Assembly (NCBI GenBank): GCA_041397645.1
Contig: JAWKWE010000008.1
Coordinates: 1-64,000, forward strand
Direction: 5' to 3'
Length of the DNA stretch: 64,000 nt
Origin: Hyphomicrobiaceae bacterium
Lineage (GTDB): Bacteria > Pseudomonadota > Alphaproteobacteria > Rhizobiales > Hyphomicrobiaceae
The notes under the pieces: generated by a model
Database searches by the model: none
The model's input: only the letters and a program-made list of their open reading frames with translations
What the model was told of the DNA's origin: nothing
Position numbers and translations under genes: made by a program
Shown: positions 35,670 through 44,038 of the stretch, in pieces
Layout of the letters: every line of letters starts with the position of its first letter
How positions within the stretch are numbered: position 1 is the first letter of the stretch

Positions 35670-36835
35670 GGCCGGCGTTTGATGAGGCGGAGGAGCTGTC
35701 GCTGCTGCGTGGCACCCTGCGCCGTTTTGTAAATGACCGCATGTTGAGGCCTGAAGCAGCGCGATGGGATGCAGAATCGATCTTTCCCGTCGAGGTGTTT
35801 CGCGAACTTGCAGCGCTTGGAGTGTTCGGCCTAACGATTCCGGAGGAATATGGCGGGGCTGGACGAAACATTCCGGCCACGATGGTCGTAATCGAGGAAT
35901 TGTCGCGACGCAGCATCGCGATGTCGATACCTTACGTACTCGCTGCCTGCTATGGCGGCATGAACATCCTCGAGTGCGGGAGTGAAGACCAGAAGCGCAC
36001 ATTGCTTCCAAAATGCGCTACCGGCGAATTGATGCTCGCGTTCGGTGTAACTGAACCGGATGTTGGTGGTGACGTAGCCAGCGTCAAGACCACTGCCAGG
36101 CGCACTGGTGACGTGATCAAGGTCAATGGAACAAAGCGGTATATCACCGGGGCCAATATCGCAGACTACATCTATACCCTAGTCCGGTCCGACGAGACCT
36201 TGCCAAGATACAAAAATCTTTCAATCCTGCTGATCCCGAGAACCGCGAAGGGAGTCGAGATCCGCAAGCTGGACATGCTCGGGCTACGAAGCGGCGCCTG
36301 GACCACCGAAATCATCTTAGACGACGTCGAGGTGTCGGCCCAGGACATCGTGGGTGGAGAGCCGGGCTGGAACAAGGGCTGGTCGTACATCGCTGGACCT
36401 GGCCTCGATGTCGAGAAGCTCGAAGTTGGCGCGATCGCTCTGGGAATCGCCGAGGCGGCTGTCGACGACGCCTGGGAATATGCTGAGACGCGCAAGCAAT
36501 TCGGAAAGCCCATCAGCAACTATCAAAACATCCGGCATATGCTTGCCGATGCCAGAACGGACCTGCACGCGTGCCGATTGATGCTGTACAGCGCGGCAGG
36601 TCTGGCGCAGGCCGGACGCCCTTGCGGAATCGAGAGCTCCATGGCGAAGCTGTTCATCTGCGAGCGGGCAAAACAGGTCGTTCTTAACTGCCAACTGATC
36701 TTCGGCGCATATGGATGCGACCTTGATTTGGATATGCAGCGGTACGTGCGGGACATCCTTATTCTTCCGATCGCTGGCGGGTCGTCGGCCATTCAACGAA
36801 ATAACCTAGCAAACAGAATGCGCCTTCGTCTCTAG
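35666..36835 (+). CDS. Acyl-CoA dehydrogenase
   Basis: The 389-residue protein has FGVTEPDVGGDVASVKT, TKRYITGANIADYIYTLVR and ETRKQFGKPISNYQNIRHM. A glutamate at the isovaleryl-type position (LDVEKLEVGA) could be the base. The C-terminal site reads GGSSAIQRNNLA and lacks the medium-chain-type glutamate. It is the second dehydrogenase of this operon, so it may act on a later, shorter intermediate. The start overlaps the ligase stop by 4 bases. Confidence 0.91.
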   Translation: MRPAFDEAEELSLLRGTLRRFVNDRMLRPEAARWDAESIFPVEVFRELAALGVFGLTIPEEYGGAGRNIPATMVVIEELSRRSIAMSIPYVLAACYGGMNILECGSEDQKRTLLPKCATGELMLAFGVTEPDVGGDVASVKTTARRTGDVIKVNGTKRYITGANIADYIYTLVRSDETLPRYKNLSILLIPRTAKGVEIRKLDMLGLRSGAWTTEIILDDVEVSAQDIVGGEPGWNKGWSYIAGPGLDVEKLEVGAIALGIAEAAVDDAWEYAETRKQFGKPISNYQNIRHMLADARTDLHACRLMLYSAAGLAQAGRPCGIESSMAKLFICERAKQVVLNCQLIFGAYGCDLDLDMQRYVRDILILPIAGGSSAIQRNNLANRMRLRL

Positions 36836-36860
36836 CCAGACGAAGATTCGGAGAAGCAAA

Positions 36861-37742
36861 GTGAAGTATGGATCCGTATTCCGTCCGGGCCTTTTTGCTG
36901 ACCATCACTTCGTGATAACCGGCGGCGGCAGCGGGATCGGCCGTTGTACCGCGCACGAACTCGCCTCCTTGGGAGCGCACGTCGCCTTGGTAGGTCGTGA
37001 TCCTGATCGGTTGATAGCCGTGGCCGCAGAGATCGAATCGACCGGAGCCATAGCCCCGACCACTCATGTCTGCGATATCCGCGACGAGGAAGCGTCAAAA
37101 AGAACGATTGCGGCAATTCTGATCCAACACGGCCAGATCGATGGTCTCGTGAACAATGCGGGCGGGCAGTTTCCCTCACCATTGAGGGATATAACTCGGA
37201 AGGGTTGGGACGCCGTCATTGCCAACAACCTGACCGGCGGCTTCTTGATGGCGCGGGAGTGCTTCACACAGTGGATGGAGGCAAACGGCGGCTCCATCGT
37301 CAATATGATCGCGGACATGTGGTGGTCGATGCCCGGAATGGGACATTCCGGAGCCGCGCGGGCGGGAATGCTGAATTTCACGATGACTGCTGCCGTGGAA
37401 TGGGCCGCCGCTGGCGTGCGGGTCAACGCTGTCGCGCCTGGTGCAATCGCGTCGTCAGGGCTGGATACCTATTCGGAGCCAATGAAGGCTCGGCTGCAGG
37501 AGTACTGGCGGCATATCCCGGCAAAGCGACTTGGAACGGAGGCCGAGTGCTCCGCGGCGATTGTCTTTCTGCTTTCGCCGGCAGCTGCTTTCATCAGCGG
37601 CAGCTGTTTGCGTATCGATGGCGCTCAGCCGAACGGCAAGAGTATCTGGCCCATGCCGGACCACAAGAAGTCAAGGCCGTTCCGCGGCTTTCCGTTAGAA
37701 CGTGCTCCGGCATATCTGGAGCCGCGTGAGCCTAAGGAATAA
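36861..37742 (+). CDS. SDR of the peroxisomal trans-2-enoyl-CoA reductase type
   Basis: The 293-residue Rossmann-fold enzyme has the cofactor motif TGGGSGIG and a NNAGG motif. The usual Tyr-x-x-x-Lys site is replaced by MGHSGAARAGMLNFT. That is the pattern of peroxisomal trans-2-enoyl-CoA and dienoyl-CoA reductases (PECR/DECR), which lack the classical tyrosine. It is therefore probably an NADPH-dependent enoyl- or dienoyl-CoA reductase rather than an alcohol dehydrogenase. This would suit removal of a stray double bond in an isoprenoid acyl-CoA. It lies 25 bases after the dehydrogenase. Confidence 0.88.
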   Translation: MKYGSVFRPGLFADHHFVITGGGSGIGRCTAHELASLGAHVALVGRDPDRLIAVAAEIESTGAIAPTTHVCDIRDEEASKRTIAAILIQHGQIDGLVNNAGGQFPSPLRDITRKGWDAVIANNLTGGFLMARECFTQWMEANGGSIVNMIADMWWSMPGMGHSGAARAGMLNFTMTAAVEWAAAGVRVNAVAPGAIASSGLDTYSEPMKARLQEYWRHIPAKRLGTEAECSAAIVFLLSPAAAFISGSCLRIDGAQPNGKSIWPMPDHKKSRPFRGFPLERAPAYLEPREPKE

Positions 37743-37808
37743 CCATGCCACAGGGTGGCGTCGCGGCGCGTGACCATTGAAGGGGGAATGCCTGCATAAG
37801 GAGTGACT

Positions 37809-39434
37809 ATGCTGGGTCTCATGCAAGACAAACCGCTTCTGATAAGCGATATCATCACATATGCCGAGACTTATCATCCGCTGCGGGAGGTCATATGGCG
37901 GACAGCATCGGGATCGATCAGCCATTCGAATTATTCGACGGTCGCGGGGCGCGCAAAAAAGCTCGCCAATGCGTTGCGAGCGTATGGAATCAAGACTGGC
38001 GATCGCGTCGCCACGCTTGCCACCAATTCCACGTGCCACCTTGAACTCTACTATGGAGTATCTGGCATCGGCGCGATTTTGCACACTGTCAATCCGCGCC
38101 TGTATGATGAGCAGCTTATATACATCATCAATCACGCCGAAGACCGGATGCTTTTCGTGGATCCGGAATTGATTCCCATTTTGCTTCGGTTGAGAGAACA
38201 ACTCCCGAGGCTGGAGCGAATCTTCGTTCTTGGAGATGTTGACAGGTCTGCTGTCGAGAATTTGGAGCTGGAAAGCTACGACGACTTTATTGAGCCGCAT
38301 CCTGCAGCGATTGCCTGGCCGAGCTTCGACGAGAGGACCGCATCGTCACTTTGCTATACGTCCGGCACGACTGGGAACCCGAAAGGCGTTCTATACTCCC
38401 ATCGTTCGACCGTGCTGCACGCCATGAATGCCGCCCACACCAACGCGTATGGGATTTCAGTCCATGACGTCGCGATGCCGTTGACGCCGATGTTTCACGT
38501 CAACGCCGGTGGCCTTCCCTATATTGCTCCGCTATGCGGTGCGGCTTTGGTTCTCGTTGGGCCAAAAATTGATGGTGAGATCATGCAGTCTCTTATTGAA
38601 TCGGAAAGGGTGAGTTTCACCACGGGCGTACCGACAATGGTCACGATGCTGATGGAGTATCTAGATCGCAGCGGAAAGCGTATTGATAGTCTGAAGCGTG
38701 CTGTGATTGGCGGCTCCTCCGTGCCCGCGGCGATGCTCGACCGCATGCGAACCCAATACGGCTGCAAGATCATGCAGCTCTGGGGAATGACGGAGACGAG
38801 CCCCGTTGGCGCGCTTTGCACAGAAACGCCGGCTGTGTCGGTCCTGCCGGAAGCGGCGCGAAGAGAAATCATGTTAAAGGCCGGGCGCGTGTTGTTTGGA
38901 ATGGAGGTAAAGCTGGTAGGCGATGAAAGCTTGACCGCTTCTTCAGAACGAAGCCGGCAGGGTGCATTGTGGGTGCGTGGTCCTTGGACGGCGAAGGCGT
39001 ATTTCAAGCAGGAGGATCCGCCAATATTGGACAAGGATGGCTGGTTTCCCACGGGCGACGTAGCTGCGCTGGACGAGTACGGTTTCCTTCAGATTCTGGA
39101 TCGCACAAAAGACGTCATAAAATCTGGAGGAGAGTGGATTTCGTCGATCGATATCGAGAACATGGTGTGCGGGCATCCCGAAGTCCGTCAGGCCGCTGTC
39201 ATCGGCGTGCACCATCCAAAATGGGAGGAGCGGCCCCTGCTGATCATTGTTCCCGTGCCAGGTTCTTCGCCGACAAAGGAGGGCTTGCTCGACTATCTAA
39301 GGCCGAGAATCGCAAGTTGGTGGATGCCGGATGATGTCGTGTTCATTGACGAGATGCCGATGACCGCGACTGGGAAAATTCGGAAGACTTCACTACGCGA
39401 GAAATTTGAGAGCCGCCTAATGCCAGAAACCTAG
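37809..39434 (+). CDS. AMP-forming acyl-CoA ligase (AlkK-like, medium chain)
   Basis: The 541-residue ligase has LCYTSGTTGNPKG near residue 182, QLWGMTETSPVGALC, WFPTGDVAALDEYGFLQI and a late TATGKIRKT lysine. AlkK-type enzymes activate medium-chain acids. The ATG at 37809 follows AAGGAG by 5 bases. It is the last gene of the block and may activate the imported acid. A second ligase in the same operon suggests either two substrates or a two-stage pathway. Confidence 0.92.
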   Translation: MLGLMQDKPLLISDIITYAETYHPLREVIWRTASGSISHSNYSTVAGRAKKLANALRAYGIKTGDRVATLATNSTCHLELYYGVSGIGAILHTVNPRLYDEQLIYIINHAEDRMLFVDPELIPILLRLREQLPRLERIFVLGDVDRSAVENLELESYDDFIEPHPAAIAWPSFDERTASSLCYTSGTTGNPKGVLYSHRSTVLHAMNAAHTNAYGISVHDVAMPLTPMFHVNAGGLPYIAPLCGAALVLVGPKIDGEIMQSLIESERVSFTTGVPTMVTMLMEYLDRSGKRIDSLKRAVIGGSSVPAAMLDRMRTQYGCKIMQLWGMTETSPVGALCTETPAVSVLPEAARREIMLKAGRVLFGMEVKLVGDESLTASSERSRQGALWVRGPWTAKAYFKQEDPPILDKDGWFPTGDVAALDEYGFLQILDRTKDVIKSGGEWISSIDIENMVCGHPEVRQAAVIGVHHPKWEERPLLIIVPVPGSSPTKEGLLDYLRPRIASWWMPDDVVFIDEMPMTATGKIRKTSLREKFESRLMPET

Positions 39435-40502
39435 CTCCAGTAAATCTGAACCGCTGCACCGAAGCGTATGATCGTTCGATTGCCCTCCGCGGAGAAAATT
39501 GTTGCCACAGCGGCAGACCTCGAGCGCATGGCGATGCTTGCTTTTCCGAGGCCGCCTCACTTAGCTTTTGCCTGTCAGGCTTTGCTCGGTTTGTCGCCGG
39601 AAAAGCCGATGAGGCGCCCCATCTGCACGCGTAGGGAGGCATTGCCTTTCTGAAGAAAAGAGGCTGCCGGCTAGTCGTTCGGCGATCATCGCAACCCTTT
39701 GCTGGTCTCGGCTCTCTCCGCCGCCGTACGGTCGACGCTACTCGTAGGCGTTGCCGCTCAGGCCGATACCCGAAACACCCTGAATGACCGGCACGCCGCC
39801 GGCGCCGTTACCGGCCGCGAGGTTGTACGCCGAAGTGTGGTTGTGCTCACTGCCATTGCAGCACATTGCGGCGGAGTCACAGCCGAATCTGGATTTTGAC
39901 GAAATTCGACGAGTTATGGGACTTTCTCAGGGCTTCATTGCCGACGGATATTGCGACAAGATGTTGCGCCCGCGCATCCGGAGAAATCGGACATCATCTG
40001 CTGGCAGCGGATATTGAATGCAAAGGGATGGGCCGTTCCGCTTGGACGGTCGAGCGGGTAGTTCGAACAATCCGTCAAGCGCAATTCATTCGAACTGATC
40101 ACGGCTGGTGCAGCCGTCGGCCAAAGCAAATGCGAAGTGGTCATGGTCAACGTCGAACCGCTCGTGCCGATTTGGACCGTTCTATCTTAAGCTGCAGCTT
40201 GTTGTTCTTGGTTGCGAACGAGCATGCTGATCACTTGAAGACGCTGTTGGCGGCCTGGAGTTCTCGCACCTTATCAATCTCCCGACCGCTCATGCATCGC
40301 GCATGCCGATCTAGCAGGACGGTAGCCCGGCTTCGCGCACATACCTTTGATCGAGAAACATGCCTCTGGGGGGCTGCATTTTCAATAAGGCCGGAACCCC
40401 CAGTGGGACGCTGCAAATAAATTCCACGGGAGGATTGCGGGGCTGGCCGAGGCCGTTCGAATTTCTATCCCATTAAGCAGAAATCAAGATCCCGTTGCGC
40501 TG
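39435..40502. other. Gene-poor gap between the two catabolic blocks
   Basis: This stretch of about 1.07 kb holds no gene I can support. A minus-strand frame near 39750-39940 ends in GAGGVPVIQGVSGIGLSGNAY and looks protein-like, but it is opened by no start and has an upstream stop, so it may be a relic. Minus-strand frames near 40200-40420 are basic and resemble nothing recognised. The region may be debris of insertion or recombination between the blocks. Confidence 0.45.
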
Positions 40503-40544
40503 TTGACAGGCTTGCGCATGATGGATAAATCTAACGTATGTTAG
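40503..40544 (+). promoter_or_regulatory. Promoter and TetR-type operator of the second catabolic block
   Basis: TTGACA at 40503-40508 is followed, after 15-16 bases, by GATAAAT. Immediately downstream lies the 14-bp operator CTAACGTATGTTAG at 40531-40544, with perfect 5-bp arms and a 4-base centre. A repressor bound here would block transcription at or just after the start point. Near-identical sites occur at 47479-47492 and 54885-54898. Confidence 0.8.
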
Positions 40545-40568
40545 AAAAAGTTGGCTCGAGAGATGGAA

Positions 40569-41300
40569 ATGTCTAGCGCGGATCATCGGCCGCCGGCGGA
40601 TCCGGCGTGCTTCACTTCCCCGTCAAACTTTATCGATAGCGACAGCGCAGAGGTGAGGGCTTTCGTAAAGTCTGCTTTGCGCAACCTGAGTTCCAGCGCT
40701 TCCGATACCGAAAAGGCAATCCGACTGTTCGAAGCGGTGCGCGATGGGATCCGGTATGATCCCTACACGTTTGAACTGAGCCCCGATGCTTATCGCGCTA
40801 GTGTGGTGGCAGGGGCGGAGTCTGCTTTTTGTGTGCCCAAGGCGATCTTGCTGACCGCCTGCCTACGTGCTGTTGGCATTCCCGCTGCATTGGGCTTCGC
40901 CGACGTTCGTAACCATTTGAATACGCCAAAGCTAACCGAGCTGATGCAAACGGATCTCTTCATTTACCACGGATACGTGCAGCTGTGGCTCGACGGGAGG
41001 CCCTACAAGGTTACGCCGGCCTTCAACATGGAGCTATGCAAGCGCTTCGGAGTAAAGCCTCTTCTCTTCGACGGGACGTCTGACGCTCTGTTTCACGAGT
41101 TCGACGAAAAGAATCAGAGGCACATGGAATATGTTCATGACCGGGGCTTGTATGTGGACGCGCCAATTGACGAATTCCTGGCGGCGTTTAAGGCAACCTA
41201 TCCGAAGCTGGAGGAATTCAACCGTTGCCGGATCGCGGGGCGGAACGCGAAAAACTTTGACGATGGTTTCACTCCGACGGAGGAAGGACATCGGACGTGA
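40569..41300 (+). CDS. Transglutaminase-like protein leading an acyl-CoA operon
   Basis: The 243-residue protein has a transglutaminase-like (papain-fold) core. A probable catalytic Cys88 lies in SAFCVPKAILLTACLRAVGIP, and a His near 134 in YHGYVQLWLDGRPYKVTPAFN. No signal peptide is seen, so it is likely cytoplasmic. Its role among acyl-CoA enzymes is unknown; it could be an amide or thioester hydrolase or acyltransferase. The ATG at 40569 has GAGAG upstream; the ATG at 40563 or TTG at 40551 are alternatives. It overlaps the next gene and is directly behind an operator. Confidence 0.85.
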   Translation: MSSADHRPPADPACFTSPSNFIDSDSAEVRAFVKSALRNLSSSASDTEKAIRLFEAVRDGIRYDPYTFELSPDAYRASVVAGAESAFCVPKAILLTACLRAVGIPAALGFADVRNHLNTPKLTELMQTDLFIYHGYVQLWLDGRPYKVTPAFNMELCKRFGVKPLLFDGTSDALFHEFDEKNQRHMEYVHDRGLYVDAPIDEFLAAFKATYPKLEEFNRCRIAGRNAKNFDDGFTPTEEGHRT

Positions 41301-41746
41301 AGTACCTGGAGGATTTCAAGGTCGAACAAATCTTTGCGTTCCGCACGCCGCCCTTAAGCAAGGACGAGATAATTTCGTTTGCCAGGGAATGGGATCCGCA
41401 GCGGCTGCACACGGATGAAGACTATGCCAGGCAAATCCATGGCGGTCTGATCGCATCGGGGTTCCAGACACTCCTGCTCGTATTCAGGCCGATTATGCGG
41501 GACTTCATGACGGGGGTCGCAAACATCGGTGGTTTGGGCTTCGAGAGGCTATCTTGGAACGCGCCTGTGCGGCCAGATGAACCGCTTGATATCACGTTGA
41601 AGATGCTGGCAATTCGGCCCTCCCGAACCAAGCCCGATCGCGGTGTCATCAGCTACCGTGTCGAAGCGCGCAACATGGCAGGAGAGCCCGTGCTGACCGT
41701 CGATACCGGTGCAATGGTCAAACGAAAGACAGTACTGGTGTCATGA
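41297..41746 (+). CDS. MaoC-like (R)-specific enoyl-CoA hydratase
   Basis: The 149-residue single hot-dog protein has the hydratase motif FAREWDPQRLHTDEDYA, with Asp33 and His38 as the likely catalytic pair, then QIHGGLIASG. It hydrates an enoyl-CoA to a 3-hydroxyacyl-CoA of R configuration. It starts with GTG overlapping the upstream stop (GTGA) and ends overlapping the next start, so it is coupled to its neighbours. Confidence 0.9.
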   Translation: MKYLEDFKVEQIFAFRTPPLSKDEIISFAREWDPQRLHTDEDYARQIHGGLIASGFQTLLLVFRPIMRDFMTGVANIGGLGFERLSWNAPVRPDEPLDITLKMLAIRPSRTKPDRGVISYRVEARNMAGEPVLTVDTGAMVKRKTVLVS

Positions 41747-42852
41747 GTAATGTGAGGGCGCATTCACAGGACGATCTGCGAATGCTGCGCGGAAGCGTGC
41801 GCACACTTTTGGAGCGCGCGGGCGGCATCGCGCGCGCCCGTAACGCTCGCAACAAGGGCTGGGACCGACAGGTGATGAACGAATTGGCCCATGCTGGCGT
41901 GCTCGGTGTCGCCGCTCCAGAAGCGGTCGGCGGGCTTGGCATGGGCCTTAGCGCGGCCGGTGTCATCGCGGAAGAAGTCGGTCGCGCCCTCGCGCCCGAA
42001 CCGGTGGTGTCAGCCATCGCCCTTGCGATCGGAATGATTCAACGGGTATGTCCTGGCGATGCGATGCTCGCTGCAGCGATTGGCGGTGAAATCACCTGGG
42101 CCCTCGCTTGGCAGGAACGTGGTCTTCGAGGTTACCCTGACCAAATGGCGTGCCGATTCGACGGCAAGCTGCTGAACGGCTCGAAGGCCTGGATTGCCGG
42201 GGCGGTCGGCGCGGATCAATTGCTCGTGGTGGCGCAAAATGATTCGCAGCCCGTTCTCGTTGCCCTCGACGCTGATGGCAAGGGAATCTACTCGGAGCTG
42301 CGACGACAGTCCGACGGAAGCCATTGCTGTGACATCGGCTTTGTCGACGCCCCAGGTAAAGTGCTGGCCGAAGGCTCGGTGGTCTCGGAAGCATTGTCCA
42401 GCGTCGTCGCCGACGCCACGGCGCTCGCCGCCGCCGAGTTGGTCGGCGTCAGCGCAAAAGCACTCGAACTGACCCTCGATTATGTGAAGACGCGCGAGCA
42501 GTTCGGCAAACCGATTGGGTCGTTCCAGGTGATCCAGCATCGCGCCGTAGACTTGTATGTCGCTCAGCAGGTGGCCGAGGCGGGGGTGACTGAGGCGCTG
42601 GCACGGATGGATGTGAGCGCCGATCAGGGCGCGCGCATGCGTGAGGCGAGCCGCGCCAAAGCCCGCGCCTGCAGCACGGCCAAGAAGATTACCCGGGAGT
42701 CGATCCAACTTCACGGTGCAGTCGGCTATACCGACGAGTTCGACATCGGCCTGTTTCTGAACCGTGCGCTTGTGCTTTCGGCTTGGCTCGGGGACGCCGC
42801 CCACCACCGGGCTCGTTGGATGGACGCGCTCGATGTAAATGAGGCAGGATGA
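41743..42852 (+). CDS. Acyl-CoA dehydrogenase subunit, probably non-catalytic partner
   Basis: The 369-residue protein has the dehydrogenase fold, with TREQFGKPIGSFQVIQHRAVD and SIQLHGAVGYTDEFD. The helix that carries the base in isovaleryl-type enzymes reads VADATALAAAELVG without glutamate, and the C-terminal GGT-type segment is absent. It overlaps a second dehydrogenase by 4 bases. Such pairs form heteromeric enzymes in sterol and other bulky side-chain pathways, where one subunit lacks the base. This suggests a bulky acyl-CoA substrate. Confidence 0.88.
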   Translation: MSNVRAHSQDDLRMLRGSVRTLLERAGGIARARNARNKGWDRQVMNELAHAGVLGVAAPEAVGGLGMGLSAAGVIAEEVGRALAPEPVVSAIALAIGMIQRVCPGDAMLAAAIGGEITWALAWQERGLRGYPDQMACRFDGKLLNGSKAWIAGAVGADQLLVVAQNDSQPVLVALDADGKGIYSELRRQSDGSHCCDIGFVDAPGKVLAEGSVVSEALSSVVADATALAAAELVGVSAKALELTLDYVKTREQFGKPIGSFQVIQHRAVDLYVAQQVAEAGVTEALARMDVSADQGARMREASRAKARACSTAKKITRESIQLHGAVGYTDEFDIGLFLNRALVLSAWLGDAAHHRARWMDALDVNEAG

Positions 42853-44003
42853 TGATTGACTGGAATACACTGAGCGATGAAGCGTTCTGCCGCCACGTTC
42901 GCACCTTCTTCCAGACCGAATATCCCGAGGGGCTGCGCCATCTGTCACATCGGGCGAAGTTCGCCGAGATCCGCAAGTGGCACGAGAAGCTCTACGCCAA
43001 CGGAATGGTCGCACCGGCTTGGCCGGTCGAATATGGCGGAATGGGCCTGGAAGCTTCGAAGCTCCTAATCTTTTACGAAGAGCAACAGCGCTGGGGCGTG
43101 ACGCGGGGCCGCGACATGGGAGTGCAGATGGTCGGGCCCCTTATCATCAAGTTTGGAACCCAGGCGCAGAAAGATCACTGGCTGCCGCGTATCCTTACCT
43201 GCGAGCACATTTGGTGTCAGGGCTACTCCGAACCGGGCTCAGGCTCCGACCTCGCCAGTCTGCGCACAAACGCCGTGATTAATGGCGACCATTTCGTGAT
43301 CAACGGGCAGAAGATCTGGACCACCATGGCTCATGACGCCACCCACATCTTCATGCTGGTGCGCACCGATCCTAATGCCGCGAAAAAACAGGAAGGCATC
43401 AGCTTCGTGCTCGCCGATATGAACCAGCCGGGCATCGAAGTCCGCGTGATCACAACGCTCGCGGGTGAAGACGAGTTCTGCGAAGTATTCTTCGACAATG
43501 CCCGCGCGCCCCGCGAAAACCTGGTTGGCGAACTGAACAAGGGATGGACGATGGCCAAGACGTTGCTTGGCTTTGAGAGAATCTTTATTGGAGCGCCTAA
43601 CTTGGCGCAAAACGCGCTTGTTCAGCTTCGGACGATTGCGCAAGGACGCTGCATGTTCAACGACCCGGTGTTCCGCGATCGCTTTGCCAAAGTCGCTCTG
43701 GATGTTGAGGATCACGCGGCACTTTATACCCGCTTCGCCGACCAACTCAAGCGTGGCGAGACGTTAGGTCCCGACGTGTCAATGCTGAAAATCTGGGTCA
43801 CTGAGACTTTCCAAGAAATTACCGAGCTCATGATCGAAGCCGCGGGACCCGACGGCGGCATGACCGGTCCGTTGCAGATCGGCAATGTCGGTGTCGACGT
43901 ATTGGCAAACTTCTATAAGGCGCGACCCGCAACGATCTATGGCGGAACGAATGAGATCCAGCGCAACATCTTGTCGAAAGCCGTTCTTGGCTTGCCTGGC
44001 TGA
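42849..44003 (+). CDS. Acyl-CoA dehydrogenase subunit, probable catalytic partner
   Basis: The 384-residue protein has GYSEPGSGSDLASLRTNAV and KIWTTMAHDATHIFMLVRT. A glutamate in LGFERIFIGAPN may be the catalytic base. The C-terminal segment reads ATIYGGTNEIQRNI, with glycine where medium-chain enzymes have glutamate. Together with the overlapping upstream gene it fits a heteromeric dehydrogenase. A gap of 35 bases leads to the next gene. Confidence 0.9.
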   Translation: MMIDWNTLSDEAFCRHVRTFFQTEYPEGLRHLSHRAKFAEIRKWHEKLYANGMVAPAWPVEYGGMGLEASKLLIFYEEQQRWGVTRGRDMGVQMVGPLIIKFGTQAQKDHWLPRILTCEHIWCQGYSEPGSGSDLASLRTNAVINGDHFVINGQKIWTTMAHDATHIFMLVRTDPNAAKKQEGISFVLADMNQPGIEVRVITTLAGEDEFCEVFFDNARAPRENLVGELNKGWTMAKTLLGFERIFIGAPNLAQNALVQLRTIAQGRCMFNDPVFRDRFAKVALDVEDHAALYTRFADQLKRGETLGPDVSMLKIWVTETFQEITELMIEAAGPDGGMTGPLQIGNVGVDVLANFYKARPATIYGGTNEIQRNILSKAVLGLPG

Positions 44004-44038
44004 AGAGGCAGTTCCATATTTACGGAGGAAAGCACACC

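Noticed and set aside
42010..43014. Minus-strand frame of 334 codons
   Set aside because: It is antisense to the paired dehydrogenases and has no motif.
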